The notes under the pieces: generated by a model | The model's database searches: none | The model's input: the letters and a program-made list of their open reading frames with translations, nothing else | Told to the model about the DNA's origin: nothing | Program-made: the position numbers and the translations under genes | DNA from: an uncultured Bacteroidales bacterium | GTDB lineage: Bacteria > Bacteroidota > Bacteroidia > Bacteroidales > Marinilabiliaceae | Direction of reading: 5' to 3' | Assembly: GCA_937892095.1 (NCBI GenBank) | Contig: CALAVC010000207.1 | Coordinates: 1 to 42,976, forward strand | Length of the DNA: 42,976 nucleotides | Part shown: positions 1-8,501 of the stretch, in pieces | Layout: every line of letters starts with the position of its first letter | How positions within the stretch are numbered: position 1 is the first letter of the stretch

Positions 1-335
1 GCCTTAGCAGATTGGAATCGACGAGAGCAAATCTGCTACGTTACCTAAGAATAGCGCCTATAGGAAAATAGGTACCAAGGGATACTCCACTCGTCCCTTG
101 CTCTACGGCTAGCCGTTAAACATCTGCGTTAATCCGCAGAAGGGTGCATCCGTCGGATGTGTCCTGCTCTCGCTGGGGTAAAAAGGGGGCAGTGCGGCCA
201 GCACAAAGGTCCGCAAATTATTGAAGACGGGAAAGGCAAAGATATTCTGCCATAAACCTTTCACAATCCAGCTTCAGTATGAAGTGGAACCAAATAATTA
301 ACCGATAGATATCTGTATCGATACTGGATCGGTCC
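1..335 (+). other. Structured non-coding segment interrupting leuA (possible 3' end of a mobile RNA element)
   Basis: No open frame of useful length crosses this stretch on either strand. It contains about ten short inverted repeats in a row: 5-13 with 29-37, 57-61 with 68-72, 76-82 with 94-100, the palindrome 105-116, 123-128 with 135-140, 147-151 with 155-159, 172-176 with 198-202, 231-236 with 257-262, 272-276 with 280-284, and 301-306 with 328-333. That density suggests a folded RNA or the end of a mobile element. LeuA homology begins abruptly at about 357, directly after a TCAAG at 351-355. I could not find a group II domain V, group I P7 signatures, or tmRNA, RNase P or rRNA motifs, so the class is unknown. 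An assembly chimera is also possible. Confidence 0.45.
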
Positions 336-944
336 ATGTTGGCCTTTCTGTCAAGTCTGAAAAACATGAGTACGTACGAGATAATGGACCCTCACGATGT
401 CGGCATAGACGACAACTCCATTGTCCTCACAGCACGTAGCGGACGTGCAGCTCTTCGCCACCGCCTTAGTGAACTCGGCGTTAATCTCGACGATGAAAAG
501 CTCAACGTAACATACGAGCAATTCTTAAAACTTGCCGATAAGAAAAAAGAAATCAATGACGATGATTTGCTAATGCTTGTCGGTGCCGACATCGCACAAG
601 CCAACCACGTCAAACTCGACTTTTTGCAAGTAACAACAGGTGTCGGCGTACAGCCCGTTGCAAGCATTGGGCTAAACATAGCTGGTGAGAAGTTTACCGC
701 AGCGGCCACTGGCAACGGACCTGTCGATGCAGCAATCAACGCCCTCAAACAAATCATACATCGTCAGATGACCCTCAAAGAAATGACCATTCAGAGTATA
801 AACAAGGGTAGCGACGACACGTGTAAGGTACACGTACAAGTAGAGCACGACGGGCATGTCTACTATGGCTTTGCAGCCAACACCGACATAGTCTCAGCCT
901 CCGTAGAAGCCTATCTCGATTGTATCAATCGTTTTCACGACTAA
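336..944 (+). CDS. leuA: 2-isopropylmalate synthase, C-terminal part only
   Basis: LeuA condenses 2-ketoisovalerate with acetyl-CoA, the first committed step of leucine synthesis. Only the linker and the C-terminal regulatory/dimer domain are present. From about codon 8 the protein matches the family: LKN, then TYEIM, LTARSGRAALRHRL, FLKLADKKKEIND, and the allosteric LeuA_dimer domain with TGNGPVDAA and a C-terminal TDIV. The catalytic TIM barrel with its DTTLRDGEQ and HxHND motifs, and the HQDG segment that normally precedes LKN, are missing. The first seven codons do not look like LeuA and lie in the hairpin-rich segment upstream. The ATG at 336 is therefore probably not a true start. The gene is either split by an inserted element, with an intron as one option, or cut by an assembly join. 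It leads the leuCD-leuB operon. Confidence 0.85.
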   Translation: MLAFLSSLKNMSTYEIMDPHDVGIDDNSIVLTARSGRAALRHRLSELGVNLDDEKLNVTYEQFLKLADKKKEINDDDLLMLVGADIAQANHVKLDFLQVTTGVGVQPVASIGLNIAGEKFTAAATGNGPVDAAINALKQIIHRQMTLKEMTIQSINKGSDDTCKVHVQVEHDGHVYYGFAANTDIVSASVEAYLDCINRFHD

Positions 945-983
945 GAAAAACAAGAATAACATAGATAACAAAAACACCGAAGA

Positions 984-2378
984 ATGAATACACTCTTTGA
1001 CAAGATATGGGATTCCCATGTGGTACAGATTGTACCCGATGGACCTACTCAATTATATATCGACCGTTTGTATTGCCACGAGGTTACAAGCCCACAGGCT
1101 TTCGAAGGGTTGCGTAGCAGAGGCATAAAGTGTTTCCGTCCCGAGAAAATATACTGCATGCCCGACCACAACACTCCTACACACGACCAAGATAAGCCAA
1201 TTGACGACCCCGTAAGTCGTACTCAGGTCGACACGCTTGCCAAAAATTGTGCCGAGTTCGGACTAAATCATTTTGCAATGAATACCGACCACAACGGCAT
1301 AATTCACGTCGTCGGTCCAGAGCGAGGTCTGTCGCTTCCAGGCATGACACTCGTATGCGGCGATAGCCACACGTCGACTCATGGTGCTATGGGAGCAGTC
1401 GCTTTTGGCATCGGCACATCAGAAGTCGAAATGGTTATGGCATCCCAGTGCATTTTGCAACAAAAGCCAAAATCGATGCGCATAAGCATTGAAGGTTCGC
1501 TCCGAAAAGGAGTTACGGCCAAAGACATTGCGCTCTTCCTTATGAGCAAACTCACCACAAGCGGTGCCACTGGCTATTTTGTTGAGTATGCAGGCTCTGC
1601 TGTACGTGCACTAAGCATGGAGGGACGTCTGACACTCTGCAACCTCTCTATCGAAATGGGTGCTCGTGGCGGTTTCATAGCTCCCGACGAAGTAACGTTT
1701 GAGTATATCAAAGGTCGCGAATATGCCCCCAAAGGAGCAGAGTGGGACAAAGCAGTTGCATATTGGAAAACCCTCAAGAGTGGCGACGATGCTGTCTTCG
1801 ACAAGGAGCTCGTCTACAAAGCCGAAGACATCGAACCAATGATAACCTATGGCACAAACCCAGGAATGGGCATGGCCATTGGCGACAACATACCAACCAT
1901 TGACAGCATAGACGAGGCTGGTCGCATATCTTTCAAGAAGTCGCTCGACTACATGGGCTTCCAAGCTGGCGAAAAACTCCTCGGTAAGAAGATTGACTAT
2001 GTTTTCCTCGGTGCTTGCACCAATGGTCGCATAGAAGATTTCCGTGCTTTTGCCTCTATCGTCAAAGGACGTCAAAAAGCAGAAGGCGTAACGGCTTGGC
2101 TCGTGCCAGGCTCTTGGATGGTCGACGCACAAATTCGCGAGGAAGGACTCGACAAAATATTTGAAGCAGCAGGCTTTGCCATTCGTCAACCAGGCTGCTC
2201 AGCTTGCCTTGCCATGAACGACGACAAGATTCCAGCAGGCAAATATGCAGTGTCGACAAGCAATCGCAACTTTGAAGGACGACAAGGACCAGGCTCTCGA
2301 ACCCTATTGGCTAGCCCACTCGTAGCTGCCGCTGCTGCTGTAACGGGTTGCATAACCGACCCTCGTGAACTGATGTAG
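984..2378 (+). CDS. leuC: 3-isopropylmalate dehydratase large subunit
   Basis: With LeuD it forms isopropylmalate isomerase, which converts 2-isopropylmalate to 3-isopropylmalate through a [4Fe-4S] cluster in the cytoplasm. The 464 residues match the usual length for bacterial LeuC. The aconitase signatures are intact: DSHTSTHGA followed by FGIGTSEVE, GACTNGR with the cluster cysteine C345, and PGCSACLAM with cysteines C405 and C408. The N-terminus (MNTLFDKIWDSHVV) is the normal LeuC start, so the ATG at 984 is secure. It lies 39 bases after leuA and 26 bases before leuD, within one transcription unit. Nothing suggests loss of function. Confidence 0.97.
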   Translation: MNTLFDKIWDSHVVQIVPDGPTQLYIDRLYCHEVTSPQAFEGLRSRGIKCFRPEKIYCMPDHNTPTHDQDKPIDDPVSRTQVDTLAKNCAEFGLNHFAMNTDHNGIIHVVGPERGLSLPGMTLVCGDSHTSTHGAMGAVAFGIGTSEVEMVMASQCILQQKPKSMRISIEGSLRKGVTAKDIALFLMSKLTTSGATGYFVEYAGSAVRALSMEGRLTLCNLSIEMGARGGFIAPDEVTFEYIKGREYAPKGAEWDKAVAYWKTLKSGDDAVFDKELVYKAEDIEPMITYGTNPGMGMAIGDNIPTIDSIDEAGRISFKKSLDYMGFQAGEKLLGKKIDYVFLGACTNGRIEDFRAFASIVKGRQKAEGVTAWLVPGSWMVDAQIREEGLDKIFEAAGFAIRQPGCSACLAMNDDKIPAGKYAVSTSNRNFEGRQGPGSRTLLASPLVAAAAAVTGCITDPRELM

Positions 2379-2404
2379 TATAACGCCAAACTCGTAAGCA
2401 TACA

Positions 2405-3007
2405 ATGAAACAAAAATTCAATATAATAGAGTCGACTTGCGTACCCCTTCCTCTCGAAAATGTCGACACTGACCAAATCATACCTGCACGTTTTCTCAAG
2501 GCTACGACAAAAGAGGAAAGTTTTTTTGGTGAGAACCTATTTCGCGATTGGCGCTACAAGCCCGACGGAAGCCTAAATAAAGATTTCGTCCTCAACGACC
2601 CGACCTACTCTGGTTGCATACTCGTAGCAGGTAAAAACTTTGGCTCTGGTTCAAGTCGTGAACACGCAGCTTGGGCCATCGCAGGCTACGGATTTCGCGT
2701 TGTCGTATCAAGTTTCTTCGCCGACATTCACAAGAACAACGAACTCAACAACTTCGTCTTGCCCGTTGTAGTCAGCGAAGGTTTCCTTGCTGAGCTTTTC
2801 GACAGCATAAAGAAAGACCCACAGACAAAAGTCGTTGTCGACTTGCCACAGCAAACCATAACGAACATAGCTACGGGCAAAAGCGAACACTTCGACATCA
2901 ACGGCTATAAAAAACACTGCCTCATGAATGGTCTGGATGACATTGACTATCTTCTGGCCAACAAGAGTAAAACAGAAACCTACGAGAGCAAAGCCGACAA
3001 GTATTAA
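2405..3007 (+). CDS. leuD: 3-isopropylmalate dehydratase small subunit
   Basis: This is the swivel-domain partner of LeuC in isopropylmalate isomerase. At 200 residues it has normal length. Visible family motifs are NVDTDQIIPARF near the N-terminus, GKNFGSGSSREHAAWA in the middle (the substrate-contacting loop), and SSFFADIHKNNELNN just after. The ATG at 2405 gives the standard MKQKFNIIEST start. It follows leuC by 26 bases and precedes the second synthase gene by 24, so the genes are almost certainly co-transcribed. If the second synthase makes citramalate, LeuCD probably serves the isoleucine branch as well. Confidence 0.97.
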   Translation: MKQKFNIIESTCVPLPLENVDTDQIIPARFLKATTKEESFFGENLFRDWRYKPDGSLNKDFVLNDPTYSGCILVAGKNFGSGSSREHAAWAIAGYGFRVVVSSFFADIHKNNELNNFVLPVVVSEGFLAELFDSIKKDPQTKVVVDLPQQTITNIATGKSEHFDINGYKKHCLMNGLDDIDYLLANKSKTETYESKADKY

Positions 3008-3031
3008 CGCCCGACTCCACTCATTGCCCCG

Positions 3032-4555
3032 ATGTTAGAAATTTTAGACACCACGTTGCGCGACGGCGAACAAACAGCTGGCGTGTCTTTCAACCACAAC
3101 GAAAAGTTGTCTATTGCCCGCATGCTACTCGATGAGGCCAATGTCGACCGCATAGAAGTAGCCTCGGCTCGCGTGTCGGCTGGCGAACTCGATGCCGCCA
3201 CCGCCATATGCCAGTGGGCCAAACGAAACGGGCATCTCGATAAGATAGAAATACTCGGTTTTGTCGATGGCGGACCATCGGTCGATTGGATCAGCAAGGC
3301 AGGAGGGCGAGTCATCAACCTACTCGCCAAAGGCTCTTTGCGCCACGTAACCGAACAGCTTCGCAAACAACCCGAAGAACACGTTGCCGACATAATAAGC
3401 AACATAAATTTGGCCACAAGCAAAGGGCTTCGAGTCAATCTCTATCTCGAAGATTGGAGCAACGGCATGCTCCATTCTCCCGACTACGTCAACTTCATTG
3501 TCGACAGTCTGCACGACAAGGGCATAGACCGATTTATGCTACCCGACACGCTCGGCATACTCAGCCCCGACCAGACATTTGAATTCTGTCAGGTCATGAC
3601 ACGCCGCTATCCCAACATACGTTTCGATTATCACGCGCACAACGACTACGACCTTGCCGTTGCCAATGTTTACTCGGCAGTGCGTGCTGGTGTACTTGGC
3701 ATACACGTGACTGTCAATGGACTTGGAGAGCGTGCTGGCAATGCCCCGCTAGCTAGTGTGGTGGGTGTGCTCAACGACATGCTTCAAATACCAAACTCGG
3801 TCAACGAAAAACGACTAACTCACGTTTGTCGCATGGTCGAAAGCCTTTCGGGCATACGCATTCCAGACAATAAACCCCTAGTGGGCGATAGCGTTTTCAC
3901 ACAGACGGCTGGCGTACATGCCGACGGCGATTCGAAAGGACATCTTTACTACAACAACCTACTCCCCGAACGCTTCGGACGCGTCAGACGATATGCGCTA
4001 GGTAAGTTGTCGGGCAAAGCCAATATTGTCAAAAACCTGCAAGAGCTCGGCATGAATCTGAGTGCCGAACAAGTGCGTCTTGTAACAGAACGAGTCATTG
4101 AACTTGGCGACAAAAAAGAGAACATCAATGCCGACGATTTGCCATACATCGTTGCCGATGTCCTCCGTGGACAACATATCTCGACCGATGAGCAACTGAT
4201 ACGCATCGTCAACTATAGTCTTAACCTAACGCGAGGACTCAAGCCTGTTGCCACAATTCGAATCTCTATTCGTGACACAGAATACGAAGACACCTCACGT
4301 GGCGATGGACAATACGATGCTTTCATGAAAGCCCTTTGGAAAATATACGACCGACTCGGACGTCAACATCCACGACTTGTCGACTATAAGGTCAGCATTC
4401 CACCCGGAGGTAAGACCGATGCACTTGTCGAAACGGTAATTGTGTGGGACAATAATGGTCAAGAACTTCGTACACGCGGACTCGATGCAGACCAAACCGA
4501 AGCTGCCATAAAAGCAACGGTCAAAATGCTCAACATCATAGAAAAACAAATATAA
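3032..4555 (+). CDS. Second isopropylmalate/citramalate synthase family protein (LeuA/CimA-like)
   Basis: A complete HMGL-like acyl-transferase of 507 residues. The N-terminal TIM barrel has DTTLRDGEQ at residues 6-14 and the metal-binding HAHND at 201-205, followed by the GLGERAGNA loop. A central segment (GVHADG, then GKLSGKANIVKNL) leads to a C-terminal LeuA-dimer-like regulatory domain with GLKPVATIRI. It is a paralogue of the leuA gene at the start of the operon, not its displaced front half, because it has its own C-terminal domain. Its place between leuD and leuB fits either a second isopropylmalate synthase or a citramalate synthase that feeds 2-ketobutyrate and isoleucine through LeuCD and LeuB. 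The sequence alone does not decide acyl-acceptor specificity. Confidence 0.85.
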   Translation: MLEILDTTLRDGEQTAGVSFNHNEKLSIARMLLDEANVDRIEVASARVSAGELDAATAICQWAKRNGHLDKIEILGFVDGGPSVDWISKAGGRVINLLAKGSLRHVTEQLRKQPEEHVADIISNINLATSKGLRVNLYLEDWSNGMLHSPDYVNFIVDSLHDKGIDRFMLPDTLGILSPDQTFEFCQVMTRRYPNIRFDYHAHNDYDLAVANVYSAVRAGVLGIHVTVNGLGERAGNAPLASVVGVLNDMLQIPNSVNEKRLTHVCRMVESLSGIRIPDNKPLVGDSVFTQTAGVHADGDSKGHLYYNNLLPERFGRVRRYALGKLSGKANIVKNLQELGMNLSAEQVRLVTERVIELGDKKENINADDLPYIVADVLRGQHISTDEQLIRIVNYSLNLTRGLKPVATIRISIRDTEYEDTSRGDGQYDAFMKALWKIYDRLGRQHPRLVDYKVSIPPGGKTDALVETVIVWDNNGQELRTRGLDADQTEAAIKATVKMLNIIEKQI

Positions 4556-4573
4556 AAAAGTAATATAACGAAG

Positions 4574-5632
4574 ATGAACTTCAACATTGCACTATTGCCA
4601 GGCGACGGCACAGGTCCCGAAGTTGTCGCACAAGCAGTCAAAGCTGTCGACGCTGTATGTAAAAAGTTTGGTCATACGGTTTCTTATACCAAAGGTCTCG
4701 TTGGCGCATGTGCCATCGATGCCACTGGCGATCCTTTCCCCGAAGAAACTTTTCAGACTTGTCTCAAAAGCGATGCCGTACTTTTCGGTGCAGTGGGCGA
4801 CCCTCGCTACGACAACAATCCAACAGCTAAAGTGCGCCCAGAGACTGGTCTGCTCGCGATGCGTAAAAAACTCGGACTGTTTGCCAATCTCCGTCCTATG
4901 GAGACCTACAAAAGCCTTGTCGATAAAAGCCCTCTAAAGCCCGAATTGGTCGACGGAGCAGAGTTCCTTTGCATACGCGAACTGACTGGTGGCATGTATT
5001 TTGGCGAAAAAGGTCGTCGCGACAATGGCAACACAGCCTACGACACCAATATCTATAGTCGCCACGAAATTGAGCGCATTCTTAAGCTTGCTTTCGAATA
5101 CGCACAGCGTCGTCGCAAACATCTTACTGTCGTTGACAAAGCCAACGTCCTCGAGAGCAGTCGTCTCTGGCGCGAAGTGGCACAAGAAATGGCTCCAAAA
5201 TATCCCGACGTACAGACCGACTATATGTTCGTCGACAATGCAGCCATGCAGATAGTTCGATTCCCGAAGTTCTTCGATGTCCTCGTAACCGAAAATACTT
5301 TTGGCGACATACTTACCGACGAAGCCAGCGTCATTGCTGGTTCTATGGGTCTACTCGCTTCGGCCAGCATAGGCGAACACACTTCGCTCTTCGAGCCCAT
5401 CCACGGCTCATATCCACAAGCTGCTGGCAAGAACATTGCCAACCCACTGGCCACCATACTTTCTGCCGCCATGATGTTCGAATATGCTTTCGGACTAATG
5501 GAAGAAGGTAAGGCTATTCGTCGTGCCGTCAACCAAAGCATCGAAGAGGCTTACGTAACCGAAGACCTTGCTGCTGGTGGTCGCTCTTATAGCACGTCCG
5601 AAGTTGGCGATTGGGTTGCTGCCCACATCTAA
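4574..5632 (+). CDS. leuB: 3-isopropylmalate dehydrogenase
   Basis: This enzyme oxidises and decarboxylates 3-isopropylmalate to 2-ketoisocaproate with NAD+. It would also act on 3-methylmalate if the citramalate route operates. The 352-residue protein shows LPGDGTGPEVV at the N-terminus, the substrate-binding RPETGLLAMRKKLGLFANLRP region, DKANVLESSRLWR, GDILTDEAS with the metal aspartates, and LFEPIHGSYPQAAGKNIANP near the nucleotide site. It is the last gene of the leu operon, 18 bases after the second synthase, and is followed within 30 bases by a strong terminator. Start and length are standard. Confidence 0.97.
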   Translation: MNFNIALLPGDGTGPEVVAQAVKAVDAVCKKFGHTVSYTKGLVGACAIDATGDPFPEETFQTCLKSDAVLFGAVGDPRYDNNPTAKVRPETGLLAMRKKLGLFANLRPMETYKSLVDKSPLKPELVDGAEFLCIRELTGGMYFGEKGRRDNGNTAYDTNIYSRHEIERILKLAFEYAQRRRKHLTVVDKANVLESSRLWREVAQEMAPKYPDVQTDYMFVDNAAMQIVRFPKFFDVLVTENTFGDILTDEASVIAGSMGLLASASIGEHTSLFEPIHGSYPQAAGKNIANPLATILSAAMMFEYAFGLMEEGKAIRRAVNQSIEEAYVTEDLAAGGRSYSTSEVGDWVAAHI

Positions 5633-5661
5633 AGCCGATTCGCAAACAGAAAATAAACATC

Positions 5662-5707
5662 AGAACTGCCGAAAGATATTAGGTTGTCTTTCGGCGGTTC
5701 TTTTTAT
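5662..5707 (+). terminator. Rho-independent terminator of the leu operon
   Basis: A 15-base-pair stem (5662-5676 with 5687-5701, one G-T pair) closes on a ten-base loop and runs straight into a T tract. It lies 29 bases after the leuB stop codon. Confidence 0.92.
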
Positions 5708-5749
5708 GTAAATTGATAATTTTAAAATAGTAAACTTATATTAAGTTTT

Positions 5750-7288
5750 ATGGGAGACTCTGCTGCCGACAACAAACGAATAGCCAAGAATACGCTCTAC
5801 CTCTACGGACGTATGTTACTATCTATGTGCGTGTCGTTCTATACAAGTCGTGTTCTGCTAAACACACTCGGTGTTGTCGACTATGGTGTTTATGGTGTCG
5901 TAGGTGGAATCGTAGCCATGTTTATGTTTCTTAACGGAGCCTTAATCACATCTACTCAACGTTACATAAATTTTGAACTCGGACGAGGAAATAAAGAAAA
6001 ACTAAATTTGGTTTTCAACACAAGTCTTCGCATTCATTTCATAGTTGCTTTTGTAATCGTGTTCCTTTCCGAAACAATCGGTATGTGGTTCTTTTATAAT
6101 AAGATGGTTATCCCTGCCGAACGAATGGACACAGCTTTTGGGGTGTTTCAAATTTCTATATTGACCACCGTCGTTGCCATAATCAGCACTCCATACAATG
6201 CTGTAATCGTGGCTCATGAAAAAATGAACATCTTTGCTCTCTTTTCAATATTGGAAGTCTTCCTTAAACTTGCGGTTGCACTCGCTTTACAAGTCTTCGG
6301 ATATGACAAGTTGTTGACCTATGCCATTTTGATTGCCTCCGTACACATATTTATGCGATTTATATATGGACGATATTGCAAGATTCATTTCGAAGAAACA
6401 TCATTCTGTAAAATTTATGACAAATCTCTGATGGTCAAAATGAGCAAGTTTACGGGCTGGAACATATGGGGAAACCTTGCAGCTGTATTGTATGGTTCTG
6501 GCCTCAATTTGTTGCTCAACACTTTCTTTGACCCTGTCGTTAATGCAGCCAGAGCCGTTGCCATAACTGTTGAAGGTTCTTTGGCACAATTCGTTGGTAA
6601 TTTTCTCGTGGCTGTAAACCCACAGATTACAAAGTTATATTCTCAAAACAGGCTCAGCGAAATGCATTCGCTTATCTTCCGCTCAGCGAAATTTTCTTGT
6701 CTGTTATTATTTATGGTCTCCTTACCAGTTCTGATAGAAACAGAAACAATCCTTACTTTGTGGCTAAAAACAGTGCCAGACTACACCATACAATTCATAA
6801 GACTACTTATATTCATAGGATTGGTGGACAACATGGCACGTCCGCTCATAACTGCCGCCGCCGCAACAGGCAATGTCAAACTATACCAATCTGCCATCGG
6901 TGGCATATTGCTTGCCATTGTGCCAATATCATACGTCGTCTTACTCATGGGTGGCAACCCTACATCAGTCTACGTCGTTCACCTAATAGTTGCAATTGTA
7001 GCTTTTATTGTGCGACTTATTATAATACGACCACTAATAAATATGTCAATAGTTAAGTTCTTCCGCATGGTTATATTGCCATTCTTAATAGTCTTAGCTA
7101 TTTCGATTCCTATCGGCATAACGTTGCACAACGTTATATCAGAAGGCATCATATCTTCCTTGATCGTTTGTGTATTATGTAGTTTAATAGCTGGCACTCT
7201 TGCCTACGCTATTGGATTTACAAAAAACGAACGAAAGTTCATAAACGAAAAAATAGCTGAAGTATATCACAAAATATTGCGTCGATGA
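5750..7288 (+). CDS. Oligosaccharide/polysaccharide flippase (Wzx/MATE-like)
   Basis: A hydrophobic protein of 512 residues with about twelve to fourteen predicted membrane spans and no signal peptide. The N-terminal stretch, KNTLYLYGRMLLSM followed by LGVVDYGVYGVVGG, is typical of the lipid-linked oligosaccharide exporters (MOP superfamily) common in Bacteroidetes surface-polysaccharide loci. It probably moves undecaprenyl-linked glycans across the inner membrane. It is coupled to the next gene by a four-base ATGA overlap. Base composition is clearly more AT-rich than the leu operon and dnaG on either side, which suggests acquisition with the following gene. The substrate cannot be read from the sequence. 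Confidence 0.85.
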   Translation: MGDSAADNKRIAKNTLYLYGRMLLSMCVSFYTSRVLLNTLGVVDYGVYGVVGGIVAMFMFLNGALITSTQRYINFELGRGNKEKLNLVFNTSLRIHFIVAFVIVFLSETIGMWFFYNKMVIPAERMDTAFGVFQISILTTVVAIISTPYNAVIVAHEKMNIFALFSILEVFLKLAVALALQVFGYDKLLTYAILIASVHIFMRFIYGRYCKIHFEETSFCKIYDKSLMVKMSKFTGWNIWGNLAAVLYGSGLNLLLNTFFDPVVNAARAVAITVEGSLAQFVGNFLVAVNPQITKLYSQNRLSEMHSLIFRSAKFSCLLLFMVSLPVLIETETILTLWLKTVPDYTIQFIRLLIFIGLVDNMARPLITAAAATGNVKLYQSAIGGILLAIVPISYVVLLMGGNPTSVYVVHLIVAIVAFIVRLIIIRPLINMSIVKFFRMVILPFLIVLAISIPIGITLHNVISEGIISSLIVCVLCSLIAGTLAYAIGFTKNERKFINEKIAEVYHKILRR

Positions 7289-8472
7289 TAGAAATTAAGG
7301 ATAAGAAACAATGTTGTGGGTGCGAAGCTTGCGTACAAGTTTGCCCCAAGCAATGCATCTCTTTCAAGCAAGATACCGAAGGCTTTTTTTACCCCGAAGC
7401 TGATGCCTCGCAATGCATTAATTGTGGGCTTTGCGACAAAGCTTGCCCAATGCAGTCGCAATTTAACTCGGTTCAGCCAATAGAAACTCTTGCCGCCATA
7501 AACGTCGATGAAGACATTCGCCTCGAAAGCAGTTCTGGTGGTGTGTTTACCTTGCTTGCCGAAAGTGTAATTGCACAAGGTGGTGTGGTCTTTGGTGTTC
7601 GCTTTGACAAAGATTTTCAGGCCGTCTACGACGTTGCAGAGACACCCGAACAATTGTCCGCATTCCGTGGCAGCAAATATTTGCAAGCTCGTGTAGGCGA
7701 TAGCTTTAAAAACTGCAAGAAGATTCTCGACCAAAATCGATTAGTATTGTTCTCAGGCACATCATGTCAAATATCAGGACTTAAACATTATCTACGGAAA
7801 GACTATCAAAATTTATTATCTGTCGATTTTATTTGCCATGGAACACCAAGTCCTATTGTTTGGAGGAAATACATTGACGAACTTAAAAGTGAGAATGCAA
7901 ACACTATTACAAAAATCGAATTCCGAAGCAAAATAGAAGGTTGGACATCTTTCAGAATGAAATTTGACTATGTAGATAACGAAGGCAATCGGAAAACAAT
8001 CAGCACGCCTTTTTACGAAAATATATATATGCGTGCCTTTCTGTCAAACCTAATTCTTCGTCCATCATGTCAGAACTGTCCTGCAAAGGGTGGCACAAGC
8101 GGTTCGGACATTACTATTGCCGACTTTTGGGGCATTCAAAAAGTTTTGCCATCTATGTACGATGATAAGGGGACAAGTCTTGTCATTATAAACACAGAGA
8201 AAGGCAATAAGGCTCTTGATAAAAAACAATTGCGATACGAACAGGTGGCATTAGCTGATGCCATACGTCATAATCCGTCATATTTTAGCTCAGTCAAGTT
8301 TCACCCCAATCGGAATAGTTTCTTTACGCAGTTTGCCAAAGGAAATGTTGGTGTACATGAACTAATCGAGCAGTGTCTACGTTTGTCATTGATGCAAAAG
8401 ATTAAGAAATATGCAAAAAAGGTTTTGCGTCGTTGTAGAACAATCATTTTCGATTATGCAAATCGAAAGTAG
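7285..8472 (+). CDS. Ferredoxin-domain, F420 hydrogenase/dehydrogenase beta-subunit family protein
   Basis: The N-terminus carries two ferredoxin-type [4Fe-4S] motifs: C10/C11-C13-C16-C20, and C44-C47-C50-C54 followed by proline. The remainder resembles the FrhB/FdhB C-terminal domain, with SGTSCQISGLKHYL and DFICHGTPSP as recognisable segments. Proteins of this type occur in Bacteroidetes exopolysaccharide clusters, often beside a polysaccharide pyruvyl transferase, and are thought to be iron-sulfur flavin reductases acting on glycan building blocks. No pyruvyl transferase is present here. It overlaps the flippase by four bases, so the two are expected to act together. The reaction is unknown. 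F420 use is doubtful in this lineage, so the family name should not be taken literally. Confidence 0.8.
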   Translation: MIEIKDKKQCCGCEACVQVCPKQCISFKQDTEGFFYPEADASQCINCGLCDKACPMQSQFNSVQPIETLAAINVDEDIRLESSSGGVFTLLAESVIAQGGVVFGVRFDKDFQAVYDVAETPEQLSAFRGSKYLQARVGDSFKNCKKILDQNRLVLFSGTSCQISGLKHYLRKDYQNLLSVDFICHGTPSPIVWRKYIDELKSENANTITKIEFRSKIEGWTSFRMKFDYVDNEGNRKTISTPFYENIYMRAFLSNLILRPSCQNCPAKGGTSGSDITIADFWGIQKVLPSMYDDKGTSLVIINTEKGNKALDKKQLRYEQVALADAIRHNPSYFSSVKFHPNRNSFFTQFAKGNVGVHELIEQCLRLSLMQKIKKYAKKVLRRCRTIIFDYANRK

Positions 8473-8501
8473 TCTTACTTTGTGTCTGCTCCCACTTCAA
8501 A

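Noticed and set aside
1..335. Possible tmRNA, RNase P RNA, rRNA fragment or tRNA.
   Set aside because: The conserved cores of these RNAs (for example the tmRNA ends or the RNase P GAGGAAAGUCC motif) are not present.
270..357. Group II intron domain V/VI or group I P7 before the leuA junction.
   Set aside because: No 34-base domain V with AGC...GUU pairing and GNRA loop, and no GACUA/AUAGUC pair could be found. The hairpin at 301-333 does not fit. The general idea of an inserted RNA element is kept as a finding.
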